A stretch of DNA of 64,000 bases from positions 8,184,001-8,248,000 of the forward strand of contig NC_059416.1 of NCBI RefSeq assembly GCF_905220565.1, written 5' to 3'. Below are positions 44,170 through 57,109 of this stretch, one piece after another. The notes beneath the pieces were generated by a model, which saw nothing but the letters and a program-made list of their open reading frames with translations, did no database searches and had not been told where the DNA came from. The DNA is from Melitaea cinxia (Eukaryota > Arthropoda > Insecta > Lepidoptera > Nymphalidae). Positions within the stretch are counted from its first letter, which is position 1; every line of letters begins with the position of its first letter. A program made the position numbers and the translations under genes.

Positions 44170-45280
44170 TACAAAATGAATTGTGCTTCTGAGATCGGGG
44201 GTACGCTCTCTGAGGTTGTTTTCATATACAGTGGCTTCTAATAGTCAATGGAGTAACGTGAAGCTAGTCGGTATAAAGAAGACGGGTGTACGGTTGATGT
44301 GCAACATACTTTCATGAGTTGTTTGTGTGAGTGTGTAGCGAAATGGAAAATTGTTGTGCTGGTCTTGGTTCGTTGTTGGATGTTCAAAATGTAGGGAACA
44401 GATATGGCAGCCATGTTATTATTTACATTTAATCTTTAATTACGTATATTTTTAAAACCAAATCTGCATAATCAGTGAAAATAAGTTAATAAAAACTAAG
44501 TAAAGTAAGCGTAATAAAAATTGAAAATGTACAAATTGCAAAAAAAATATCATTATCACTTTTTTGGTCAAAACTACAATTACATATATTTTGCTTATTA
44601 ACGTAGTACATGAGCTTTTTTTGATGAGAATGCTTCGGTTTCTCATTACAATGAATGCAAGTTCAAAAAAAAAAAAGACTTAATAACGCAAAAATATATT
44701 TCGATGGCTTTATTTTGTATTTTGAATAATTTTAATAGAAGTTATAATTTTAATTTAATGACCGAAATAAATAATAATAATATAAACTTATACATAAAAA
44801 ATAATAATAATAAATGAGTTGATAGAAGTATTTATTTATTTACAATTATTATAAATATTAATTATTTATCAGTAATAATACCGCATCCAATTATTATCTA
44901 CAATATCCGTAACACAACACCTTGCATGCAAACGACGCGGAATAGAACAAACACATAAAATAATTATTAGTTATTTATTGTAATTAAAACTTCCCTTATT
45001 AGTTTAACTATCGGATATTAGGAATATATCAATTCTGAAAAATTATAAAAATAGCCTGTATTGTGTAATGTACTGTTCGCGTGATTTTTGCTATGAAGAT
45101 AAAGTGCTTGCTCAAAATTAGTTTTTTTTTGTCTTTAGAATTGAGGCGCTTAGCGGAAGAAATAAAACATAAAATATTGTATTGTAAATGTGTTTGTATG
45201 TTTAGTGAGTGAATTATGTTTCTAGTTTATTTTGTTATAGCTTGAACCTAAAAACACATTAAAATTTAATAAAATTAAAA
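44170..45280. other. Upstream region of the three-exon Osiris gene
   Basis: AT-rich, with TAA/ATA-rich tracts around 44750-44820. No gene or recognisable repeat is seen. Any upstream regulatory elements would lie here, but I see no motif I can name. Confidence 0.5.
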
Positions 45281-45284
45281 TGTA

Positions 45285-45560
45285 TATATGTGCGAGACTC
45301 CACTGGCTCGGCCACCTACTAAGGACGGAAGACGATCGCGCACAAAGAAAGCATACTTGGAGAAACCTGACGACTAGGCCCGTGGGGCGCCCCAAGTATC
45401 GCTAGGAGGATTAGGTGCAGAGAGACCTGTGCAAGCTGGTGACAGCTGACTGGCGCGAGATAGCTCTGGACTGGGATCGCTGAAGACTTGTGGTGTCGGA
45501 GGCCAAGATCCATTACGGTTCGTTGAGCCAGGGCAGTGAGTAAGTATGTGTATAAGAAAT
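45285..45560 (+). pseudogene. RTE-type non-LTR retrotransposon fragment (C terminus, decayed)
   Basis: The plus strand encodes, with stop codons and at least one frame change, the pattern LHWLGHLLRTEDDRAQ, GRPKYR, DLCKLVTADWREIALD, VVSEAKIHYGSLSQ. The W.GH..R...DR.....GRPK.R....V..DL series is typical of the C terminus of RTE/BovB-like LINE polymerases. Only this end is left. Confidence 0.75.
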
Positions 45561-45594
45561 TATGGCTACACAAATATAAGTACCTAATTGTGTT

Positions 45595-45910
45595 TGCTCG
45601 CAAACAGATCTTTTAATTTTATTCATCAAAATCGGTGCAATTAGTAAAAAGTAAGAGTTAAAATACAGTGGTGGTCGACAAAAAAGTAGTCAATTAAATA
45701 CATATATCATTATTAGAGACAGCTTGTGTTAACAAAAGCGTTTGTCAGATCTCGATTAAATTTTTATGGGACCACATGATATGCACTATATTTTATTTAA
45801 AAAAAAAATATTAATCGAAATAAGTCCATCCAGCCAAAAGCTCTGAGGTAAAATACATAAAAAATACTGTTGAATTGAGAACCTTCCTACCTTTTTGAAA
45901 TCGGTTAAAA
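45595..45910 (-). repeat. Inverted fragment of the 'GACTTCAAAAAAGGAGG' repeat family
   Basis: GTTTGCTCGCAAAC near the left end and ATTGAGAACCTTCCTACCTT near the right end correspond in reverse to the 20115-20740 repeat. Confidence 0.6.
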
Positions 45911-46342
45911 ATTAGAAAATATTTGAAAAACTGTAATAATAAAGAATTGAACAAAAACCTATTAGAAATAAAATGATACTGATAATAAAATGATGACTTT
46001 TTGCTCCCAAAGACTGAAGGATATCATTCAGCCATCTAAAAATTAAAAACGTATGCATAAATAAAAAAATATATTTCAACCCCTGTCAATAAAATTCTGT
46101 CATGACGTCACTGCTTAAATTACATTTATGTAATAATGACTATTTTTTTATATATATACGTCTTGTTGAGTTAATATTGTTGTATGTTTAAAGACAATTT
46201 CTGTATATATCTATATAAAGATATTAATAATATAGATAATTATATACTATTCATTTAGTACACTTTTATATTGCAATTATTGATTAAATTATTGTAATAT
46301 ATTGTAACTATTTAAAAATAATAATAATTTATAATATAATAT

Positions 46343-46688
46343 TGACGACGCGTTGGCGCAACGGTCACAGCACTGGTTTGTGGCTGTTGCGCTGGCGGTT
46401 GTGGGTTCGATTCCCGCACTTTACAAACATTTGTAATGGCCATACAGATGTTTGCCGTGTTCTGGGTGTTTGTGCAATCCTTGTGGGACTCCCCACCGTG
46501 AGTCGGAGAGCACGTTAAGCGGTTGTTCCTATTTGTTATAATGTAAAACTGATAGCGATCGTTACTCATAGTAGGGAATATCCGCTAACCGTATTGGAGC
46601 AGCGTGCTGGATTAAGCTCTGGTCTTTCTACTACACGGGGAATGAGGCCTCTGCCCAGCAGTGGGATATTACAGGCTGACACGTAGCG
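46343..46688 (+). repeat. tRNA-derived SINE, full-length copy with A and B boxes
   Basis: An A-box-like TTGGCGCAACGG (about 46353-46364) and a B-box GGTTCGATTCC (46404-46414) form an internal RNA polymerase III promoter. The body has CAGATGTTTGCCGTGTTCTGG and GGAGAGCACGTTAAGCGG, and the tail has CCCAGCAGTGGGATATTACAGG. The whole copy is collinear with 768-1113 in reverse. Confidence 0.88.
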
Positions 46689-46964
46689 CGTATAATATAA
46701 TCTTGAGATGCGTAACTGAAGACTATTTTATTCATTATTCATTCATGAACGTGTTAACTTTTGTGCTTGCGTATAAAGTATAAATAGCAATGAGATCCAA
46801 GAAAGTCAGACTAATATAAAATATTAGAGATAGTTTTGCTGTCGTATGGACAGTTTCTGCAATCAATTTAGTACCCCGTAGATCTGTTGACTCCGTGTTC
46901 CTCTGTGCAGGAACAGATCCGTACTTTCTATTCTTCTATTTATCTTTATGGTATATTAAATACT

Positions 46965-47680
46965 AGCTGTGCCCGCGACTTGTTCCACGTGAAATTTGAA
47001 AAAAAAATGTTTAGTTCGCAGAGTTACAAAATAATCAAATTTCTAAAATAAAAGTAGCCTAATTTACTCTTTATCTACTTTTTTTTTTTTTTTTTTTTAG
47101 TTATGTGATATATCCACAGGCTTATTATGCCCGTGCTTTTGTTATTCCATATATTGTTATTATTATTTTTTTTTTAACATGCATCGGTACTTCACCGCAA
47201 CTCAGAATCTAGAAGCCTTAATAACTAGTCTTAAAATTTCAAATTTTTAAAAGTCGACGCGAGTCCACTGACCAAGACTATTCTACATATTGCTTATTTT
47301 ATATTCTTATATACTAATTATTTTTATTATATTTACACTTATTTGCTAACTACAATATATGTACACTTATTTTCTAACTACAATATATGTACACTTATTT
47401 GCTACTTACAATGTACACTTAACCTATGTTATTGTTAGTAGTTAGGTACTTTTTTTTTTGTGGTTAGGAATCGTTTTGTCCATTTAAATTTAATTTTTTT
47501 TTTTTTAATTTTTATTAATATATTATATGACTAATCCTATCTTATTAAGTAAATATATAAAGCCTTATCATTACAATTACATTATCCTATTCCTATACTA
47601 TTACATTCCATTTTATTATTTATATTACTTACTTTACACTTTTATCTACGCATAATTTATACTTACAATACAATAATGTC
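46965..47680. other. Low-complexity and repeat region left of the viral helicase remnant
   Basis: It contains a repeat end (CTAGCTGTGCCCGCGACTTG at about 46963), T-rich tracts, and a 28-bp tandem repeat at about 47333-47418 (2.9 units of TACACTTATTTGCTAACTAC... form). No gene. Confidence 0.65.
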
Positions 47681-47681
47681 T

Positions 47682-48251
47682 TCACACCTCTACATTTTTC
47701 AACATTTTGAGCACATTCTCAATGACGGCAGCATCTCTATGGTGAATGGCCATCTTGAGACTATGCTCAAGGATTTTCTTGTCCGTCATCTCCGCTGCCC
47801 TCGCCACAAAGCGACCAATTGCGTCGTCACGGTCGTCGGTGTAATAGACACAGGTGTTGGTGTGTCTAGTCACCGCGACTACAGCGTGCGAAACGCTGTC
47901 GTGGATCTTGAGCCTCCTTGTATTTGTCTGGAGGACGATGACGTCCTCATAGGTCTGGCCCTGCGCCTCATGAATGGTTAAGACGCGCGATCCCTCACCG
48001 GACCCGTATCCCTGGTCAGTCAGCAATCTCTTCTCCTCTTGCGTAAATACCAGGTACAGGGTTCGGTCCCTTCCTACAGGAATGCGCGCGCCTGTGAGAC
48101 TCTCCACTCGCAAAGATCGGATCTTTGTGCTTGAGCTGTACACGGACTTGTAAACCTCACTGATGGCAAAGGCGACATCTTTGGGGTTACGATGCGTGCA
48201 CGACAACTCGCACGAAATAGTCGTTATAAGGGTTGGTCTACAATACCGCAT
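47682..48251 (-). pseudogene. Endogenous viral element: C-terminal half of an alphavirus-like SF1 RNA helicase
   Basis: The 189-codon frame is uninterrupted from the ATG at 48251; the frame extends a few codons further upstream to a stop. It shows late superfamily 1 helicase motifs of the alphavirus-like (Hepe-Virga type) replicase: a CTHRNPKDVAFAI block, motif V as VLTIHEAQGQTYEDVIVL, and motif VI as HAVVAVTRHTNTCVYYT. The N-terminal Walker A/B half, methyltransferase and polymerase are absent, so it cannot encode a working replicase. The TIHEAQGQT plus VAVTRHT pairing separates it from Helitron (Pif1-type) helicases. The GC content is higher than that of the flanks. No retroelement terminal repeats enclose it, but a repeat lies just right of it (48285-48510). 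An intact frame suggests recent insertion or retention by selection. Confidence 0.82.
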
Positions 48252-48284
48252 TTCGAACAGCTTTATCTACTTTAAAATAGACAT

Positions 48285-48510
48285 AATATTTTTTACAATT
48301 TTTGTCTGTCTGTCTGTTTGTTCCAGCTAATCTCTGAAACGGCTGGACCCGATTTTGACGGCACTTTCACTGCAGATAGCTGATGTAGTAAGGAGTAATT
48401 TAGGCTAATTTTATTTTAGAGTTGTATTTATTTTATAGCTCTGCGAACTGAATAATTTTGTTAAATTCTACGTGGACGAAGCTGCGGGCACCGCAAGTTT
48501 ATTAATAAAA
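48285..48510 (+). repeat. Interspersed repeat 'TAATCTCTGAAACGG', copy beside the viral remnant
   Basis: It carries TTTTTGTCTGTCTGTCTGTTTG, CTAATCTCTGAAACGGCTGG, GATTTTGACGGCACTTTCAC and GGACGAAGCTGCGGGCACC. Collinear with 17330-17550. Confidence 0.8.
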
Positions 48511-48949
48511 TGAATTATGAACCCTGTTTGCATGTTCGAACGTACATATCTCAGACAAACGAGACATCTTTTTTTTGAGTACAACTGTGTATTTATTTTA
48601 CATGGCTATTGGATATAAACAGTACATTTTCTTTTTAATGGTTGTAAAATAGTAATGATCGTTTCCAAAAACTATTATAGCTATATTCGTACATAGTTAT
48701 GTCTTTTACACATAAATATTAGAAAGTAAACATATAAAACATCATTTACGCAAAATACGTTTTCTTTATGTCTGCAACTAGCCATCAATGCTATAGGATT
48801 CTCATAAACCATTTGCCTACTTACTGAGTTAATGACTTATGTATGTCTCATGACCATTAGTTCGTTGCCATTGATTAAACAAATGTATATTGGTTTATTT
48901 TTTCATATGATACGTTAAATGTTAACTTTAGTTATTCTATTAACAATAT

Positions 48950-49800
48950 TTTTTTTTTAAATTTTTTAGATTCTTTTTTTTTGTCTAAATATATTGTATG
49001 TGTTTAGATAAAATTGTACACCTAAACCATTTATAATCTACATATATACCATCTCCTTTTTTTTTGATATGGCAGGGTAACCCATTTACGGGTGATATCC
49101 AGGATGCCCGGGTAGGCATTCCTAGACCATATGTCGGCTTAGCACTTAGGGGTGCACTACCGACCAAAACCCCTGCGGGAGCCTTCAGCCGCTTTAATTG
49201 AAGGGTCCCGGATCTGCAGGCAACAGGATCCCTCCAGCGACAGGCTGGCCTCGGCGAAAAGACCAGACTTCTCCTCCATGGGACTGTCCGGCTCACCTCT
49301 GAACAATCCCGACGACGCCATGTCTAGCAGGACCGGGTTTCCATCCCGGCCCGACATGGGCACAGGGGCGTTACTGGAAACGCATTAAGTAGCGCCTCCT
49401 ACGCACCCCCGTTCGTCGCCTGCGGTCGGAGGCCTCGTCGGCGGCCCCCTCTCTCATCCGCTCGTCGTTCTCCTTCTGGGACATTACTGTCTCGCAGAAG
49501 GAGACCATTGCCTTCCAGGACTCGTCGTCATCGAGCATCGCGGTGATAACGCTCGGCAGTGACAAGTCCCCTCCGAGAACTGTCGTCAGACGCGACGTAG
49601 CGCCGCCCATCTCGGGCACACCTCGAAGGTGTGCTGGGCAGAGTCCACCGCCGCGCCACAATCGTGACATTCAGTCGTCGGCTCCCTTTGGGCCGACCGA
49701 CACAAGTATTCACCAAAGCATATATACCATTTCCTACCATACCTCTGCCTAATGGTTGCCTGGAAGAGATCGCTCATTAGCGATAAGGCCGCCTTTTGTA
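48950..49800 (-). pseudogene. R1-type non-LTR retrotransposon, 3' end with zinc knuckle, frameshifted
   Basis: On the minus strand the frame at 49777-49586 carries CHDCGAAVDSAQHTFEVC, a C-X2-C-X8-H-X4-C knuckle followed by PRW, as at the C terminus of R1-clade polymerases. A frameshift around 49600 moves the continuation (TTVLGGDLSLPSVITAML, then ESWKAMVSFCETVMSQKE and an Arg-rich end) into another frame that stops at 49371. A GC-rich 3' untranslated region follows and ends near T-rich sequence at about 48950-48980, which corresponds to a poly(A) tail. The element is 5' truncated. Other frames over 48985-49752 are shadows. Confidence 0.8.
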
Positions 49801-50840
49801 CTTATCTCCTGTTTTATTTTTGTAATTTTCCACACTCTTGGTGTACAATAAAGAGTTATTAGTATTATTATTGTTATTACTAAACTATATAAATTAAAAT
49901 CCATCGCTAAATGTGTTGCTAAACGCAAAACTCCAGGAGTACTCGTGTAGGTTTTCTAACAGTGTGTAGAAGTTTTTTACGGATGGAAAAATTAAGAAAA
50001 TTGCGCAGAAATTTAGAAACTCCGCTTTTGGAAAAGGGTAATATCTTTGGTTTATTAGAGTAAGAAAAAGGCGATATATTTTTGGGCGGGTTTATTTTTT
50101 ACAAGTGTCACAAATGATTTTAATGTAGTCAATATTTCATAAGCCTATCTATCACACACACAGCATAGTTAACTATTGTATTTAGAACTCCCGAAATTCG
50201 CGCCAAATATCCCGGCTGTTATGATGTGGATGTTATTAAAGAGATAACATTTTACTTTATATTTAAACTTTGATTATATAAGAAAAAATTTACATTACGA
50301 TAGATACGATACGATAAATTTTAAAACACATTTTTATACTTATTTATAGTAAATGCTTAAGTACATACATCTAGAGACGAGTGTATTTAAACCAATTACC
50401 ATTAGATTGTGCACTTCATTATATATTTATTTTTTTAATTTATAAAAAAAGACGATGTAGTCAGGTAGACTGAGTGTAATAGGAGAACAAGCTTCGTTTT
50501 TTTTATCTATGGCAGTAAATATCAAAAAAAAAAAGAATATACATTAAAAAGATCATATCAAGTCAAATACGTTTTAAACGACGGTTATAAAAGTAAATTA
50601 CAAATTTTGACTTTCAATTAGAAAATTATGTATGATATACCGTTTCTTCAGTAAAAGTACTAAACTTTCGCTAGTATAGTGATGTTAAAGAGCATTTATT
50701 AAAAAAAAGATATTTATCTTTACGCGTGTTCAAGTTGTATGGGATATGTTAATGATGAAGGTAATTAATTAATTAAATATACTGTACATCGTACGCTTAC
50801 TATGGATATCTGTTAATGAAACTCTCTTTGTATTCTGGCT
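49800..50840. other. AT-rich spacer
   Basis: Starts with a LINE-like tail (TGTACAATAAAGAGTTATTAG at about 49840). The rest has no recognisable gene, repeat or motif. Confidence 0.5.
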
Positions 50841-50841
50841 T

Positions 50842-51176
50842 CATCATTTTCATTTCAGCGTAACAAATTCCACTGCTGGACATAGGCCATCACAAGTTCA
50901 CGGCAAAAATTGCGTGAACTCATGTGTTTTACCCATAGTCACCACGCTGGGCAGGCGGGTTGGTGACCGCAGGGCTGGCTTTGTCGTACCGAAGACGCTG
51001 CTGCCCGTCTTCGGCCTGTGTATTTTAAAGCCAGCAGTTGGATGGTTATCCCGCCATCGGTCGGCTTTTTAAGTTCCAAGGCGGTGGTGGAGCTGTGGTA
51101 TCCCTTAGTCGCCTCTTACGACACTCACGAAAAGAGAGGGGGTAGTTATATTCTTTACTACCGTGGCCACACAGTT
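50842..51176 (+). repeat. CATCAT-type element, full copy 9
   Basis: It runs from CATCATTTTCATTTCAGCG to CCGTGGCCACACAG. All family landmarks are in order (CCACTGCTGGACATAGGCC, GGGCAGGCGGGTTGGTGACC, GAAGACGCTGCTGCCCGTC). Confidence 0.92.
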
Positions 51177-51179
51177 ATT

Positions 51180-54100
51180 CTGACTTAATTACATGGGATT
51201 GTGGGATATTTTGAGGCGGGCTCGAATATTAAATATATATTTCTCAAGGTCTTTTTATAATCATTTTGTATTACACGATAAAGAAAAACACGATGAAATT
51301 TGCAAGTTTTGAAAGAAAGTCTAAGAAGTTCGTGGTGTTCATCGATTATTCTTAAGCAGGAGTCTTTGCCTAGTTGTGTTGTAGATTTATAAGCCGTTAC
51401 AATACAGCAATAACTTGGCATTTAATCATTACGCCTATTTTGATGACATGACAGATCTTGACATTTGACTTCTCCTAAGTATAGGAGATTGTAGAGTCAG
51501 AAACACGTTTATAATTCTTCTGATACAGCAAGTTACAGTACGTGCTTACCATCAGTTGAAAGGCATATTAGTGGTTAAAAAAAACATTCGATTTCATATC
51601 TTTTGTGTCTTACTGTGCATTATATCTACATTCAATCTTGTAACTCACTGGCTACGCCCCGTGGCTACACCTGCGTTAATATGAGGAAAAACACGCTAAA
51701 ATGTTGTATGGCCTATATATAGCCTTCCTCGGATATATTATGGAATGATAGACTATTCAACACAAAAATATTTTTTAAATTCGAACCATTAGTTCCTGAA
51801 AATAACGCGTTAAAACAAACAAACTCTCCAGCTTTATAATATTATTATAGATTATTGTTACATATATATAAGGAATGAGACAGAATTCGCATATTTTCAT
51901 TGAATAGGATTTTAGATATACCCGACTTTATATGTCTCATCGCTGCATAAAGGCCTCCAATTAAGGATATTACTGGAGCGTAATCAGTGATGCTTTCTGT
52001 TTTATTGCAGGTAAGTGTTATGTGTTTGAATTTCTAGCGCGACAGCTTGTTTGATTACGATGCTTCATTACAACAATATTACAAGGATTTTTTGGAGCAG
52101 TCTGATTAGTAACTTACCTCAAAGTTACAGAATATCAAAGCTAAGTAATAATCTCTGTCCCGTAGTGTTGTGTTCCTGTGGTGAGTAAGGCAGACAATGG
52201 TCTTGTTACTGCAAGCGTATATAAGCATCTTCTTACCAACCGGTGGACCGTATGCATGTTTACCATGTTTGTAATTAAAAAAAAGTATGTACATTCAGAC
52301 TTTAATAGTGCTTTCATCGTGCTTCAAAGAGGACGTAAAGCTATCGATCCCACTTGTTACTATAAAAAACCGAGAAACAATACTCTTGGATTAACAAGGA
52401 AAACCTGATACCAGAAGTGAACAAATTTGATGGAATTGGTTTTCAATCTTAGTTCTATTTGGAGAGCAGATTTTAAAACAGTACTGTCATATTTACATGC
52501 TATTTCAGTTCATTTCAATTAATTTAAACCTACTACCGTGATGTCATTAGGAGTAACGCATATTGTACTACTTTTGTAAGGAATCACTTACGATCTAAAT
52601 AATTAATAAAAAAAAAACACAAAACAATTCCGTCATAGTCGAGTAAAAATCAACACTCGTAAAACGAATTAAAGTGAAACATACAGTTATACGTACATTA
52701 GAGGAACCAAAACCTTGAAACACAAATTCACTATTATACAATTATCTACGCACATACTAAGTGTAATATTTGTAGTAAAAGTCTATTGTTCTCTTGACAT
52801 AAGTAATGGGGACATTATCAAGTTTGTGGAGTTGATTTCTAGGGTTCCACATTAACGGGATGCCTAAGGAACCCTCAAACCAGCATTTCGCTAAGGGATT
52901 GCAATTACGCAGCTCATTCAATCCCGCGGGATTTAAATACTGGATTGATCAATGCCGCCTGTGAATACCGCACTTAAAATAACATTATAAAATCAAATAT
53001 TATGAATAAAATGCTTATACAAGTAATTGGAGTAAGGGGGAAATGATTATGAATATCTATACTAATATAATGTTGCAAGCACATAACTCGAGAATGGTTC
53101 GACCAATTCGGCTAATTTATTTTTTTGTATGTTTCTTAAACATTGGCACATAAAAAGAGCCCTAACTTTTAAATGAATATCAATGAATGGTGTGGGATCG
53201 CAGGATTGAAATCTCAAATTCCGCTAATCATCCTTTCTTAAACGTTACCTAAATAAATGCATTTGAAATTTACTATTGGTATGTATTTGTAATAGATATC
53301 GTTGAAATCTCAACAGTGAGGCTTAGAGGGGAACCACAGACGAAATAAAATACCGTAAATAAATAATTGTTTTGCAGTATAAAAAACTTTTTTTGTAAAT
53401 AATTTTGTACGGAACTCTACGGTGATGATTCAACACGCATTTAATTGATTTTTTGTAGGTTTACCATACAGGCTTACTACAACTTTGCACGAGATTCGAT
53501 CTATTTGTTTTCAGTTTTTGTTTTCAGAAAAAAAAAAACGGGTTTTTGTGGTACAAAAGTTTTTAATTCTTATCGTACAAATTAAAACAAGAATTATTTT
53601 TTAATTTTTTACTTCCAAAATTAAAAAAAAAATTCTAAAGAATTTTATTTACAATCTGTGAAAACTAAGTTTGTAGTTTACCGTACACGTAAGCCACTGA
53701 TAGACTATCAGATACTTTATCAGTAGGAGAACGAAGTCTTAAGTTACAAGTCAAGTTACAACAGTTGTATTTAAAAAACCTATTTGAATAATTTTCTGTA
53801 ACTCTTCTTTGTATTAGCTTATTGCTATCCGTGCAAAAATATGGTACATAAGATAATTAGCAAGATCACCTTTCTAAAACCTTACCATTACTGTATCCGT
53901 TATACTGTTATACATATACTTTATAATTTACAAGCTTGATGACTTCGTGCGCAATCAATTATTCGTCATGGGAAGACTGACCAGACCTTCATATCGTTTG
54001 AACTTTCTCCACGTATGTTTATAATGGGTTCAAAGGTCAAGTATTTTTAGGCCTCTATTGTTCACATCTCACTTATGGGATAATAATTTTGAGTTTATTT

Positions 54101-56840
54101 TCTCACCCAATATGTTATCTCCGTATACTCATACAATAAAACTAACGAGTTTTTTGTGTTCGTTTCAAAATATATTTTTTTTTTTTTTTTTAAGATAGCA
54201 AATAAGCCTATTAAGAAAAACGTTATTTAGTATGAATGTTATGTTCCTATACGCAGAAGTAAAAAATTAAGCAGTATTATATTGTAAGTCAATAACACAA
54301 TACATACAAAATCTAAATAAGTTCACACAACAGGCAAATTCCTTGATACATTAAATTATTTATCTGGTTATATAAAAAAAAAACTTTCTCTCTATCCAAC
54401 CTAAATTAAGCTTTTTTATTATAATCTTTCGGCTTTCCGTTTAAATACATATATAGTTTTTCTGTTAGGTATTAAAATATGAAAGAAAAAATTATATTTC
54501 GAAATCTTGTACAATACATCAAGGTTGATATTCAGTCGTAGACACTCGTTTTGGGGAATGGCTCAGTACAATTTACATCAAAGATTTAGACATTTAACAT
54601 TCTGTAGTTAAATATATTTAGAAGAAAATTATAACAGAATTTATATTGTTTAAATCTCTTCTCGATGAGTTTTTGAAATAAATTAAAATTATTAAATAAT
54701 ACAGAGATAAGCAACAAAATATTACGGTAAAGGTACTCTACTCTAACTATGACCAGTACTCGTATATATATATTCTTATCGCCACACTTTTGTTCGTAAT
54801 AACATCGATTACATTTTTAATTTAATTTTATACTAAAGTTGCCCCGACAATAACGAACACAACAAAAAAAAAAAGAATTGCCAAACGTGGTAAAATCGTT
54901 TGGAAGTTATTACCGTGCACTTATTTCGACGATTTATTTCAATTTGCATAGGTTGTAAAAACGTAACCCTATTCCCTAATATTATTAAATACATTGTTTC
55001 AAATTGTATAAAAATAAAAAGTATCATTATAAGAGTCAAGCGCTTAGATACAGTCTTCCCTAGTTTTAACGCTAGTGCATCAAATAATAATATCGTATAA
55101 GTATTATGTTACCTACATTGTTTTTAAGACAAGATTATTAAATGAATTATATAAGTCAATAAACATTAATTTAGGCATTAAATTTGAAAATTAGTTTTAT
55201 TTTTACTTTCTGTTTTAGGGTTATGGGTTCGATTACCCGAAGGGGTTCTTTTCGTTTAGTTTAAGATCTGAACTAGAACATGATCTTCACCCATCTGCTT
55301 AATAGATAAAAATTATTTTATATTTACTTTATAGCATTCGTAATGTTAAATTAAACTTTAGGTAAAAATTACATGTTTTACTTTTTATGTCATTACCCTA
55401 TAACTCATATAAAACACATTTTACCATGAAATCGGTAGATTTAATAGAATTCAGACACAATTGCAACATTTACTAAACCACACACAAAAATTTAACAATA
55501 AGTGACCTTTAAGTATAAGAGAAAGTTCCATCAAAATCAGTTTAACCTTTATGACATGTAGCCTTAAGCGCCTAAAATGTAAATAAACACGCTTTTAATG
55601 TTCATACACTGCAAACACATTACTTCCGGTCTTTTTGTAATGTACAGGTAAAAGCGATATTAGTTATGTTTTTATGATATATTTATGTATGTATAATTAT
55701 GTATATAAAATATATGAAGTAGTTCGAAAATTTTGCGCGTACATATATAACAGCCATGCATCTGCTTATTACTGTAAGATCCTCATAACAGAATACTAAT
55801 TTTTAGTCAGACGATTAGAATCTAACCTCTACAACCTACGAAAGTCCATACTCTTATAAAGTAAAATAATTTCCGTTTCGGAAGTTGATGAAAAATAAAT
55901 AAGACTGACTGCTTTGCTCATTTAGGACTAGAGAAGTAACCACCATGGACTAACAGTTGGTCAAATTACAAGTTATATTCTTTAATGTTGTAGTATTCTT
56001 TATTGTTACAAAATATGTTTTTTCTATTAACGGAAATTGATTATACAACTGTTGGTGGCAAAAAAAGCCTAAAAGCCTTTGCCAACGACACAAATTTAAC
56101 TTTACAAAGTGTTCTAATTACTAATTTAGTCAATTACCTACTAAACTATAACATAGATAACTTACCGTTACTACTACTACTAATTTAATGTAGCTTTAGC
56201 TAAGAATTAAATAAATCATTGTGATATTAATAAGGATTATTTAAAAAAGCATAAATATCTATTTCTTAAAGTTGAATTCAGTGAAATATAGTTTATTATC
56301 GAAATGTTTTAGCCAAGAACATAAAATTAAAATAATTTTTGATTGTTTTCATCAAACACCGCCTGTAGGTGTACTCTCTATACCGGCATTGGTATTTAAA
56401 AGAATGCGCTGCTTTGAACTTGGCAGTATAGTCTGAGCCAGCGTAGAGATGTAGCTTTGCACCGACCATAGTGAACAAAAAATATTCATGTATTACAACT
56501 ATGGCAGGTTAACTGGCATACAAACATACGCTATTCATAATTATAATTATCTTATAGGGTACAAGCTAATTAGTAATACAGTAAAAAAGAAGAGAAAAGA
56601 TTGAATATTAAAAAAATAAAATACGCTGTACTTAAACAAGCCTCCTTATCCTTCGATGCACTTCAACGTATCTTGAAAACCGAAAGTTTTTGAAATGTTA
56701 TAAAAATTAAATTTTGTTTAACAAACACATTTAGTTTTGTACTCTTGTAAACGTTATACGTTAGGAACTAACAATAGCCGTTCGATGATAAAATACTACT
56801 AAACTAACTACTAGACTAACTTTAATTAAGTTAAAACTAA
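51180..56840. other. Long spacer with decayed repeats, no supported gene
   Basis: Contains transposon-like segments at about 51640-51850 (GGCTACGCCCCGTGGCTAC to GAACCATTAGTTCCTGAAAA), 52080-52260 (diverged CACCTGAT-type repeat) and 53060-53280 (ATAACTCGAGAATGGTTCGACC). The remainder is AT-rich. Reading frames at 52106-52408, 54833-55100, 56003-56188 and 56296-56478 lack promoter, splice or composition support. Confidence 0.5.
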
Positions 56841-56844
56841 CTGA

Positions 56845-57107
56845 GGTAGAGCACAGCAGGAATTGCTCAAAATATGGAGCAGCCCGACTAGGGTAGTACC
56901 TCGACCTTACAGAAGATCACAGCTAAATAATACTGCTTTCAAGCAGTATTGTGTTCCTGTTGGTGAGTAAGGTGACCAGAGCTCCTGGGGGATTGGGGAT
57001 TGGGTCGGCAACGCGCTTGCGATGCTTCTGGTGTTGCAGGCGTCTATAAGCTACGGTAATCGCTTACCATCAGGTGAGCCGTACGCTTGTTTGCCGAACT
57101 AGTGGTA
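56845..57107 (+). repeat. 'CACCTGATGGTAAGCG' family repeat, fullest copy
   Basis: It carries GAGGTAGAGCACAGCAGGAA, GGAGCAGCCCGACTAGGG, CCTTACAGAAGATCACAGC, GTGTTCCTGTTGGTGAGTAAG, GGGTCGGCAACGCGCTTGCG and CCATCAGGTGAGCCGTACG in order. A partial reverse copy lies at about 57855-57995. Confidence 0.85.
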
Positions 57108-57109
57108 TA

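Noticed and set aside
47682..48251. Helitron (Pif1-type) helicase or a cellular UPF1-like gene
   Set aside because: The motif V/VI wording (TIHEAQGQT with VAVTRHT and YYT) is that of alphavirus-like SF1 helicases, and no Rep/helicase neighbour or Helitron ends are visible.
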